This document shows positions 32,251-44,100 of a DNA stretch of 64,000 nt, in pieces. Both the position numbers and the translations under genes were made by a program. How positions within the stretch are numbered: the first letter of the stretch is position 1; every line of letters starts with the position of its first letter. Source of the DNA: Marisa cornuarietis (Eukaryota; Mollusca; Gastropoda; Architaenioglossa; Ampullariidae); the NCBI GenBank assembly GCA_004794655.1, contig SMMW01000061.1, forward strand, positions 62,001-126,000, written 5' to 3'. The notes under the pieces were generated by a model. That model did no database searches, had not been told where the DNA came from, and was given only the letters and a program-made list of their open reading frames with translations.

Positions 32251-34330
32251 TAACCCAGTTGCATGGTGAAAATCGCCATGAAAAAAAACCTGGCTGCATT
32301 TGTTCAGTACAACCTATTAAGGAGTATTTTCTTGCTTTGTTGCTTTGCTGTACAATCACAACACTGTACACACTGTGAAACAATCACATCAACATAACCA
32401 ATCCCTCACAAGCTTTCATGAACATACTGCACAGCATTATACCAACACAACCAACACTTCACAAGCTTTCATGTCACTTGTGCAACCTGAAGCACATAGT
32501 CACATATTATTATAGCCAGAATATTAGTTGCCTCTCATTTCTAGTCAAGTAATGGATCATATGCTTGTATGTAATCTCTGGATCAGAGCAGACAGCTTTT
32601 TCAGTCAGGTGAATCTCAAGCACCAACAGATCAGCCTAGCAATGTGGTTATTTGTTGCCAAACCACTCTGGTCACAGCTATCTCTTACCTAGGAACACAT
32701 CAGCTTATCTTTCAAGCTGCTTCTAGTACTTTCCTCGGTTTCTATTAAACTGTTCTGTTCTTCTCTTCTCTCACACAAGTTTGTTAAAGATATCATTTTT
32801 CTCAAGCTGTCTGGCTCAAAGTCGAAGGTAGGAAGATATGCTATTAGAGGGTGACACTTCTGCAACAAGGCGTCTATTATCTAAAGCAAGGAAGCAAGCG
32901 TTGGTGTAACAAGATGTATGTGCTACAAAATCTGATGGCTATTAGTGAATCAGGAGGATTTTTAAAATCACAATGTACAGAAGAACTATGCACCAAACTC
33001 TAGCCCAAGGTCTAGAAGACCTTATTTTTCTACCAAATATCACTTCATTTACTGCCACTCTATGCAATATCAACAAAGGTGGAATGGCACTAAACATGAA
33101 AAAAGGTCTGCAGCTAGTAATTTTATGTTTACAAATAAAGAGAAGTGAACAATCACCCTTACGGGCATTACAAGAGACTCCAACAAAGAAGTAGTAAGCC
33201 TTTATATACAGAAAGCACTGAAGACACTAAATGATCTTAAACAGGTTCTGGCAGGTCATTGATGTTTTCTTCTTTACTACCCTGCAATTTCATTCACTTG
33301 TCCAACTCAACCTAGGGAGCAGCACCACCCATGTCACGTAATATTGCAGAAAAATAGTCTCCTGATCGTGGTATACCTTAGCCAAATTAAAATTCTCAGT
33401 AGGTCTTGCAAGCCAGGGCCCTTAGAAATCTTTCAAATACAAACATTTATGTACAGAAACATATGTGGGTGTGAACAACACACCCCTCACCACACAATAT
33501 GGAAGCCCAGTCATAGATAGCAATGGATACAATAGAAATGTAAAATCAAAAGCTGTGTAGTGTACAAGCACATGATACAAGCCATACCAGTAGACAGAAA
33601 TCACATACACATTTATGCAAGTGGCCACAGTCAGGCCAGTTTCTCTCTCTCTCATTCACAACACACATACATACAGCCCTCTCCAAACACACACTCTACC
33701 AGTCTTAACTGCCACAAACCTAACTCTGGACTGTTACGCTGGTGCAAAGCATTTCAAGAAAACAAATACTGCAATGCAAAATTTATCAGAACAAACAAGG
33801 AAATTTTGAATCTTATTTGAATCTTTGTTGGATGGCTATGCTGAGGGAACAAAAGTGGTGAACTGGCAACTACCAGCATTAAACGCTTCTGACTTTAGTG
33901 TTCCCATGCAAAAACTGTGCTAATCATAATGCTGAACCAGAGCCTTCATTTTATCGTGTCATTTTTGTTTTGTCCTGTCTAAGAGGTCTGCTTAATGGCT
34001 ACAGACTTCTGAAACACTCTGTGTGCTCTGCATACATGTCCCTGAGGAAATGTTGCAATAGCTTGCCAGTTCTGTTCAAAACTCTGTGCAGCACACATAC
34101 AGAATAGACGAAAGTACAGTTGATCACCATAAACTGGTACACTGCCTTCTGTACAGTTTATCCAACACACTGCAATGTCTCATTCAGATGTAGTAACATA
34201 AAGGCCTCGCTCATCATTTACTTTTTGTGTGTATTAAACATCATACAGCTTCTTGTCTTTTTGTGACTTCATGCAGCATCTACACTAGGAGAGAAACATT
34301 GCTTGAGCATGTGGTCACAGCAGGATGGTA
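32251..34330. other. No supported feature (3' flank of the receptor gene)
   Basis: Unique AT-rich sequence. May include part of the 3' UTR of the receptor gene ending at 34993, but no AATAAA at a convincing distance was found on the minus strand; the nearest TTTATT on plus are near 31490 and 31556. Confidence 0.35.
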
Positions 34331-34444
34331 ATGGCCATCTACCACACAGCATCTATCTTTTGTCACTTATGGCCATCTACCACACAGCATCTATCTTTTG
34401 TCACTTATGGCCATCTACCACACAGCATCTGTCTTTTGTCAGTT
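34331..34444. repeat. 38-bp repeat, three copies
   Basis: atggccatctaccacacagc then atctatcttttgtcactt, starting at 34331, 34369 and 34407. Confidence 0.9.
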
Positions 34445-34904
34445 GTACAAACTACAGACGAAGACATGTATGTGCATTCTTGTCTGCTATGCAAGTGCAC
34501 AAGCGATGTGATGTGCACCTGTTAAAACACAATTACAAACACCAGACCTGATGCCTGAAAGTCAATATGTGACTGGAGAACTGAGCAACATCAAAAGAAA
34601 TCTGCATCTGCAGACAAGTGGACGGCTGTAGAGATTCTATGAGGCAGACCTGAAGGCCACTTGTGGAAGGCTGGTTACAACCTGTTAATATGTCAAGTTT
34701 GTGGTGACTCACAAGGCTGGTTACAACATATTTATATTGTTTGTGGTGACTCACAACACGCAGGGCAAGAATCTGTGTGCACTGGTAAGATGTGGGGACA
34801 TGAGCAGACAAGGTGTGCTACTCAGGCCGAGAACACAAGGACACTTACAAACTGCAGCAGCATACTAAACCAAGTCACTGAGCAGGAGCATGATGAGACT
34901 CTTC

Positions 34905-35016
34905 TCAAACAGCAACTTCATAGATGACAGGACCACGATGAGACACTTCTCAAACAACAACTTCATAGATGACAATACCACGATGAGACACCTCAAACAA
35001 CAACTTCATAGATGAC
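34905..35016. repeat. 43-45 bp repeat of the receptor's stop region, three copies
   Basis: tcaaacaacaacttcatagatgac occurs at 34993, 34950 and (one change) 34905, each followed on the minus strand by a diverged spacer with tctcatcgtgg. On the coding strand this is gtcatctatgaagttgttgt plus ttga, the VIYEVVV-stop sequence. Confidence 0.9.
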
Positions 35017-35150
35017 CTTTTTAGGTTTGGCAGTGTCCCCAGTGGAGTAGCCACTTTCCTGACTCTGCAGACTAGGGTCTTGATGCTCCTCCAAGTCAAT
35101 GTATTTTTCTCGACCTCCCCCTCGTAAAACCGTCGATGAACTGAATGCAT
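34993..35150 (-). CDS. Receptor exon l: last coding exon, ends IYEVVV
   Basis: Acceptor ttgcttgcag. Reads AFSSSTVLRGGGREKYIDLE, then EESGYST-like QESGYSTGD, KPKKVIYEVVV and a TGA at 34995-34993. The C-terminal VVV fits a hydrophobic PDZ ligand. The last codons and the stop form the first unit of a three-copy tandem repeat. Confidence 0.85.
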
Positions 35151-38100
35151 CTGCAAGCAATACAAAACACACGAATGATCAAAGACAATTTAGACATCCT
35201 ATACACTCGATGTCACCAAGGCATATAGCAACCCATAACACAAATAAATTCATCAGAAGACATCCTACATACTGAGTGCTAGAGAGGGGGCAGGGGGGAA
35301 TTGGTGTTTTACGGGCAGCCAGCAACTGAGGCTATCTCACAGCAGCACAGCCAGCCCTGCAAACAGATGCCACATGCTGAGAAAGAACAGCGTGCGACGA
35401 GAGCTCAACTCAGGACAGCCAACCCTCACTGCTTTGGTGACAAGCGCTAACTATTACACCACCAGGCCACCCAAGTGCTAGAGAGGGAGATGGCAATACA
35501 CAGCAAATAATTATGAACAAAGAGACAAGAAGTAAATCCTACATACTGAGTACTAGAGAAGGATATGACAAAACATCACGATAAATGAGAAGCCAGTAAA
35601 TCCTATTATGTCATCAACATTTCATTGAAAGTCTGGCACATTTTCCTCATCATGTCAACATCAACATTTTGTTGAAAGTCTGAGAAAATTTTCCCTAGGT
35701 TAGCTTTACAAAAATCAATTCTTACCTCGTGGATTCCTCAAGCCATCGGCAGAGCCATCTGCAAAACAAAAAGAAAATAGGTCTAAGCTAACATTTAACA
35801 CTATCAATGAAGACTACCAATGTCTATCACGCTGTAGCCTTCTTTTCCTGTTGTTATTTTAAGAGGTAATTCAAGTAAACAATGTACAGATACCATAAAC
35901 ATGGGGAAGTCTTTCTGATGCCAGATGGCCTATCTGCTTACTAATAAATATTTCTGATAACCCAAGAGTGCATAAAAATGCTCGCATATACACACTCTCT
36001 CTCTCTCAGGTAACATGCAGAGAAAGATGACTAGTCTGTCAAGGTACATCAGTGTTAGAATCTCTTAACAAGTCAGATACTAATAAATATTTGATAACAC
36101 ATGTATGTACACACACTCTTTCTCAGATAACATGTAGAGAAGGATGACTTGATTGTCAGGGTACATCAGGGTTAGACTCTCCTATTAAGTCAGATACCTG
36201 AGGTTGTGGAAAAGCAGACGCCAGTTAGCCACACAGAAGAAACTGGGAGAGGGAGAAAAGTCAATACTTGTACTCTCCCAATAACTACCTACTGACAATA
36301 GTTTGGTTACGGGTCTAATAACAACAAATGTTGATGTTTTATTCAGCTTTATGGTATGAACAATGATCATCACTCTATACTACCCAAGGTAACGGTCAGC
36401 TAAATGTTATGGAATTACAAAACTAAAATAAACCACACACTTCACGCTCTACATTGTAAGGCAAGGGCAGAGGGAAGTAGGGTAAAAACAAATGTTTGAC
36501 GAGGAGCCAGCTGGCTACACCACAGCCAAGCAGCCAGCTCTGTAAACATTTGTCCTCTTAATATAGAAAATCACCTTTCAGTGTAAGCACTAGTCCCTTT
36601 TAAACGCAGCAACAACCGCTGTAAGCTGCTTCGTGGGCAGGAGAAATTAATAGACAATGGCCCACTGCTTTGTGGACAGGGGGAGGGTGTGTGTGTTAAT
36701 AACCAAGGGCCCAAGCAGGCCTTGAACCAGCAACCTTCTCCAAAATAGTTTATTGACCCCTGGGTTGTGGAGTCTTCTTGCAGTAAAAGTGTTTATAATT
36801 ATTACTACCATCCATTAACTTCAGCAACATTCTTGGCAGCTCCATGGTATACTATATAAGTGGGTTTCTACCTCATGATATTATCCATCAGCTATAACAA
36901 TATTCCTGGCAGCTCAAAATAAAGAATTAACAAGGTCAACTACCTCTAATACTATTACTAAGATGAGAATATAGTAGGAGAATCGGTACATGTAAGTGTT
37001 TCAAATTACTTTAGCACACATTCTGAATGTATTATTTACTTTAGAAAACTCTAGGAGCAGCTGGGCAAATTGGGTTGTCCCCATATATCCACTACATAAA
37101 GTGGAAGGGATAGGGTTAGATCTATCCACTATACAGAAGACATACAATACATGGAAGAACATTTCACGTTTGTCGCTCTTTAGGCAAATTTTATAAATAA
37201 AAGTGCATAATGTATGTTTAAAATTTTGTTAGTGACCACTAGACTTCCGTGGATAAAATGACTAAAACACTGTACACCACTTCCACTGCATGGGTCAAGC
37301 TTGCAAACAGGACTGACTCTGAGCACAGCACGAGTCTCAACCAAGCATGAATCTGAACACAGCACGAGTCTCAACCAAGCATGAATCTGAACACAGCACG
37401 AGTCTCAACCAAGCATGAATCTGAACACAGCGCGAGTCTCAACCAAGCATGAATCTGAACACAGCACGAGTCTCAACCAAGCATGAATCTGAACACAGCA
37501 CGAGCTCAACCAAGCATGAATCTGAACACAGCACGAGTCTTAACCAAGCATGAATCTGAATACAGCACGAGTCTCAACCAAGCATGAATCTGAACACAGC
37601 ACGAGTCTCAACCAAGTATGAATCTGAACACAGCACGAGTCTCAACCAAGTATGAATCTGAACACAGCACAAGTCTCAACCAAGCACGAATCTGAACACA
37701 GCATGAGTCTGCCCAACCTGCACCACCTGCTACCCTTAGCCCAAAAGGAACCAGTTTATCTGACTATTCCTGTCTGTGGTTAGGTCAAACAGACATGCTC
37801 ACCCTTTCCAGCAGACTCCATATTCCAAAGAGTTCCTAAATCTATAAAAAAACTACTTTATATTATTATTAGAAATCTCTAGGATTCTATATTCCAAGGA
37901 CTACCTAAAGATGTCAAATCAGTACTTTAAAAAACAATAAGAAATCTCTAGGTTATATTTTTGAGATTTTTCCTATAAATACAGAAAAATGTTGATGATG
38001 ATGATGTCCATTTGTAATGCGCAGGTATCCATTCGGAAGAATGCTCATTGCGCAGCAAAAACAAAATAAATAAAAAATAAGAAAAAAAAAATAAAGTAAA

Positions 38101-41100
38101 TAAATAGATAAACACCAGGAAAGTAAAAAATAAAGACACAAGTGTTGCCTGGTTGTTTAAGTTTAAGTCCGTCTTAAGTAAACAGATGGGTCTTCAGTCT
38201 TTTTCGAAACGTGGTTGGTGAGGTGATGGTGGACAATGACGATGGCAGAGCATTCCACAGTTTAGGTGCCGCGTTTTTGAAGGCCCTGGCTCCAATGCGC
38301 TTCTTGTTTGTGTCTTCCACTGCAGGGAGAAGCGTGACTGGGAGCCAGAGCGCAGACCACGTGACGGCTGGTAAGGTGGAACTACCTCTTGTAAACATTC
38401 AGGAGCAGTTTTAAACATGCAGGACTATGAAATCGAAACACTTTGTGATCAATGCGCTTTTTCACTGGGAGCCAGTGAAGGCTCTGTAGGATAGGGGTGA
38501 TGTGCTCAGTGGACAACTTTGCACGGGTGACAATCCTGGCGGCTGTGTTTTGAACTCTTTGGAGTCGATCCAACTGCGTAGCAGGTACACCCCACAATGC
38601 ACTATTGCAGTAGTCTAATCTTGATATGATGGTAGCCACGGCAAGTGAGTTGGCAGCAGCTTGAGTCAGCATGGGCTGTAGTCTACCTAAAGTCCTCAAA
38701 AAGTAGTAGGATTTTGCCACAACAGAACTAACATGGTTACACATGGAGAGCTCTGCATCAATAAACAAGCCGAGGTCCTGCACACAGTCAGCAAAGGCTA
38801 TGGAGGTGTCACCGACCTGCACAGCACTAATGCCGATCTGCTCCCTTCTGGCCCTGGGGCCGCACAGTAACGCTTCTGTCTTGTTGTCGTTGAGTTTAAG
38901 ACAATTCCTGGTCATCCATGCCTTCACCGCGACACAACAAGATTCAAGTCGTTGAAGCGCATTCCTAGCCACTGCTGGGTCGGGGGGAAAACTGTTCAGA
39001 ATCTGTGTATCGTCCGCAAAGAACTGTCATCCCATCTAAAAGCGTTCAATTCCAAAATGTATGGGTGAACATCACCCTTCTCAGTAACTGTATGATGATG
39101 AGACTTCTCACTGCAAAGAATGTCATTCAACGATATGTGAGATATCAATATGATACTGCCACTGGTTCCACATGCAGATGTATAGCTATCCCTCCCCCAC
39201 TTTGTTTAACGGAGTTCAGTATACTTAAAGTCAGCTGAGTAGAATTTAAGAAAGGTCTGCTTGGAGTGTCAGTACTTGTAGATAAAAATCTTTTGGGAAC
39301 TCTCTTGGGTGGCATGGTTGCAGTGCAGATGCATTGAAAATAGCAGACAAGAAAACAAGGATCAGGCCTTCAGTAAAAAATTGCCACAACCAAAATAAAA
39401 TCGCACTAACAGTTCAAAAATCACATTTCCCTATTTTCCAGATTTTTCCTCATGCTGGTCTCTGGGTCATAGGTTGCTGTGCAGAGAATGTTTATTTTTT
39501 TAAAGGTGGTTGTTAGCTGCAGCTTGGCTTTCTCACTGTTCAGTTGTAACAGAAGCTGCAGAAATTGCCAGCCCAAAAGTTACCATTTTCAGCGATCAAC
39601 CTGTCTGCCCTTTAGTGAGTCAAAGCTATGTTCTTTGAATGTTGATTCCCTAAGAAAGATACCTTTTTTGGTATTTTGCGGGCATTTTTTGGTTCTCTGT
39701 AAACATTTTTTTCTCTGACTTCAAGGTCACATTTCACTTCCACCATTTTTTAAGATCTAAGAACAAAGACCACAATTTAAATTGAGAGCATGATTCTATT
39801 TTAAAAGAGAGTGTTTGGTTTGTGTACAATAACTTCTGACTAAAAATAATAAAAGAATTTAATACTGAAGCCATTCACATAACCAAACTTTGTCACAGGA
39901 AAACCAATCGAAAAACAAGAATGTCACTTGTCAAAGTCTATAAAATTCTATGCTGGAAAACTCCTGTTACTCTGCTGGATCCCAATGGTGGGTACTGCAG
40001 ATGACACTATGTAGGGTTCAAATAATGGGGAGATTCACAGTATAGTACTACTGGAAAGGACTGAGCAAGAAGGTATGGGGAAATTGGTTGTGTACAAAAG
40101 GGTAAGAAAGGTGTTGAGATTTGCTGTTTATTGGAGAGAAGGATGTTGTGAGATTAGCTGGGTAGTTCTGTTGGAGAGAAGGGAGAAGGCGTTGTGAGAT
40201 TAGCTGGGTAGTTCTTTTGGACAGAAGGGAGAAGGCGTTGTGAGATTAGCTGGGTACTTCTGTTGGAGAGAAGGGAAAAGGGTGTTGTAAGATTAGCTGG
40301 GAGAAGGTGTTGTAAGATTAGCTGGGTAGTTATGCTGCAAAGTAAGAAGTAGCTAGGACAGGCCAGTGGTCACATACATATAGCCTCATTCTGTCGGCTT
40401 AGCTGTAGCTCCATCATATGCCGTTCTCGTTCGGAGTCAAAGGAGTTGTCCTCCATGCTCCCCACATGGCGTGCATTCATGTCCCAATATGGTGGCTCCA
40501 GCTCGCTGGAGGAAAAGGCAGGGTAGCGGCTGTCTACAACAGGTAAAGACACAATGCTGCCGTACTTCACCTTTGTAGATATGCACTTGTACCCTTCAAA
40601 AGATTAGTAATGCACCGATTGGCTGAATCTTTTGAACATGCGGAAATGTCATGCCATTATTCTGTACCATCTTCATAAGATCAGTATTGCGCAGATTTGC
40701 TGAATCTTCTGAACATGTTGGCATGCCATGCCATTATTTTGTACCATCTGCATATAACATGCTATCAGTCAAAAAGCTTGCACATACCATGACACTGCAC
40801 ATGCCATAACGTCACTGCCTACTTCCTGAAGAGTGTATGAGTTCATGGTAAACTAGTCCAGATGAAAGAGTTTGAACAGCGAATGAGTTCATGGTAAACT
40901 AGTCCAGATGATAGAGGTGGCATATAACATGCCATCAGTCAAAAAGCTTGCACATGCCATGATACTGCACATGCAAAAATGTTACTGCCTACTTCCTGAA
41001 GAGTGTATGAATTCATGGTAAACTACCCCAGACGAAAGTGTTTACAGATTCCTTCACAATACTCAACTCACAGGTAATAGCAGGAAACAACCAAACTGCA

Positions 41101-44100
41101 TGCCCAGAAAACTAACAATATGAACAATTATTAGTCAATAAACTCCTACTAGAGTTCTGCTTTCTAAGACTCAGATTACAGCAATCTCCATTCTTCCAAT
41201 CATAATTCAGAAGCCTACAACAGTCCATCTTTTGTCATACTTTAAGCTGATGACATCATTCTATTCTATCATTTACCTCTATCACACATTTTTAGCTGAC
41301 CACAGCATTTCTGGGTAGACATTCAGTAAACCACAGCAGTGACCTTTCATGCACACAGGTAATCCCAGTACATTGTGGTTGGTTAGCTGGTGTTTTACTC
41401 CATGCCAGCAACTAAGCCTTTATCATGGTGAGAGAAAGTAATCATATATTAAGATGTTAAAAAACAACCCCCCAGGTTATATAATAACATCCTAAACAAC
41501 AAAAGGCAACATAAAAGCAAGAATAACATAAAATGGTAGGTCATAGGTATAAGAGGGGTGTTGTGATTTATAAAGCCACCAGTAAAACATGCACAACAGT
41601 AAAATGTCCCTGACACCAAGGACAAACTGGGGGGGTCACCTCATGAAAGGTGCGACTGCACGGCATATGTGTGTCTTAACCTTAGTCTAGTGAGAAGTAC
41701 CTCTTCTGTCATTGTTGATCATTCATCTTTTGGGCCTGGATCAATTCTTCTTTTGCTGTTCAGGCCATATATACTTATGTGGGACAATATGGTCATGGCA
41801 ACGTTGATTTGACTAGTGAGTAAATGAACAAGTCTTTTTAAAAAATGTATTTAATAAATGTTATTTCTGCAGAAAGTTGTAATATAAGGGTAATGGATGG
41901 CCTAATGCAGTCGATTTAAAAAAATACTTATTACTTTTCAGTAGGTGACTTCTGCTAAAAGGTTGTAATAGAGCACAAACTGTCTAAGTTGCGTTGGATA
42001 GATAGTCATAATAAAGACGATGTTTATATAGTGAAATACATCTGTGACAATGTTTTGGGTCGTACTCTTCTAAGAGGAGTCCCAATGTGAAAGGTCTTAA
42101 TAAAGAGGTTTTACTGTATCTATTTATAGCAACAAATGTTTCAATCCTCTTAAGACCTTAGGAGCAGTAGTAGACACACTTGCTGACAACAGGTGCCTAG
42201 CATGTTAGCCTTTATCAGACAACACACTCCAGGTCTAAACTCTTGCACTAGGACATAAACAACATCGACAATAGCTTGTTAGCCTTTATCAGACAACATA
42301 CTCCAGGTCTAAACTCTTGCACTAGGACATAAACAACATCGACAATAGCTTGTTAGCCTTTATCAGACAACATACTCCAGGTCTAAACTCTTGCACTAGG
42401 ACATAAACAGCATCAACAATAGCATGTTAGCCTTTATCAGACAACACTCCAGGTCTAAACTCTTGCACTAGGACATAAACAACAGTGACAATAGCAACAA
42501 AAAGATTTTGATTCTGACATATTAACTTCATACACTTCATATCTTAAGTAAAACGTGGAGTGATTTTGCAAAAAAAAAAAAAAAGTATGCTTCAGTTGTT
42601 ACCTATACTTATATTCATTGTAGAGGATTTCAAATTCCACTGCACAACAAGTGTGAGGTCTTTAATACTTAACATGTTTTAAGCATGCAACAGTGAGCCT
42701 GTCTAAAACAGTTAGTAACAGCTCTATCTAAGCATATCCTTTTAAATTAATTCCTTTTGCAGTAGAAGTCAAATACAAAGGATTATTTGTTTGACTCCGG
42801 CATGCTTAATCTTTCCTCATGGAAATACACTGTCAAACTTTAAGTATAATAAGGAAACTGTATATGGCACTCGTTCTGCACACTGCTTCTACGGGGCGCC
42901 AAGAGGGGAATTTTCTCAAATTTGCTATTTCTAGCTCCACATTGCACTTTATACTTATAGATTGCATTTTATATTTATACAATTCAGTCTATACTTATAG
43001 ATTGCATTCTATAGCTATACATTGCATTCTATAAGTATAAAATGTATAATTATACATTGCAATGTATAGCTAGAGAGAGAAGAACTCGGTAAAAACTGAA
43101 GTGTTTCATTTATATTATACTCAGAAGTTGCTATCCAATTCATTTTATATATACCTTTCAATTCTTTAGCTATAGAATGCATTCTTTCTATACATTCGAA
43201 ATCTATATTTATAGATTGCATTCTATAACTTCTGACTTCAAATGTATACGGAATGAGGCTGGCTCATTTGCATATGGAAAAAGAAGGTCAAAGACCAACC
43301 AATCAGTGCGCTCATAGCAACGGCCGAGAGTCGTCTGCATGGGATCGTAGAGACCAAAAAGTTTTGGTCGCAGAATGTGTTGTTTTGTTTTGTTCAAATG
43401 TGTAATGATTCCAGTGACCGTCTGTTAACCTCCCTTTCTCCTTCTTTAATCCTATTACTTGTAAGTCTTGAAATTTGTGTACTTTAACCGGACAAAGGGA
43501 ACGGACAAAGGGAACGGCAGGGCGCAATACTAGACGCTGGCCAACCCACTACCTGCAATAAATTAGGGATACCAGACCGCCGTGAAGCTGAGTGAGTGCT
43601 GAATGCGATGCGCACGAAATCTCCTTCCCTCTTGTATTCTGTTTGGAAGAAAATGCAGGTGGTCAAACGTTAAAAAAACAAAGGGGGTAGGGGTACTATT
43701 CTACTCGACCCTTAGACGTATAGTTTTCCTCTTGAACTGCATAGTTTTGTAGTTGCACAAGAACGAAGAAGGCCACTGCTTCGAGCGCCAATTGGTCTTT
43801 GACCTCCTTTTCCCATATGCAAATGAGCCAGCCTCGTTCCGTATACATTTGAAGTCAGAAGTTATAGAATGCAATCTATAAATATAGATTTCAAATGTAT
43901 AGCTAGAATGCATTCTATAGCTAAAGAATTGAAAGGTATATATAAAATAAATTGGATAGCAACTTCTGAGTATAATATAAATGAAACACTTCGGTTTTTA
44001 CCGAGTTTTCTCTCTCTAGCTATACATTGCAATGTATAATTATACATGTATAGCTATAGAATGCAATCTATAAGTATAGAATGAATTTTATAAATATAAA

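Larger units (their letters stand above)
35759..40377 (-). other. Intron j-k of the receptor gene
   Basis: Besides the minisatellite at 37318 and the LINE at 37992, it holds a possible further SINE remnant (36600-36770, with a B-box-like ggttcaaggcc on minus). Other parts (39025-40100) are unique and AT-rich with no exon. Confidence 0.5.

Noticed and set aside
36185..36373. Additional receptor exon (ends at cag before gtatct)
   Set aside because: No acceptor at a proper distance, and exons j and k already join in phase.
38743..38955. Plus-strand frame of 70 codons
   Set aside because: Antisense of the LINE reverse-transcriptase fragment.
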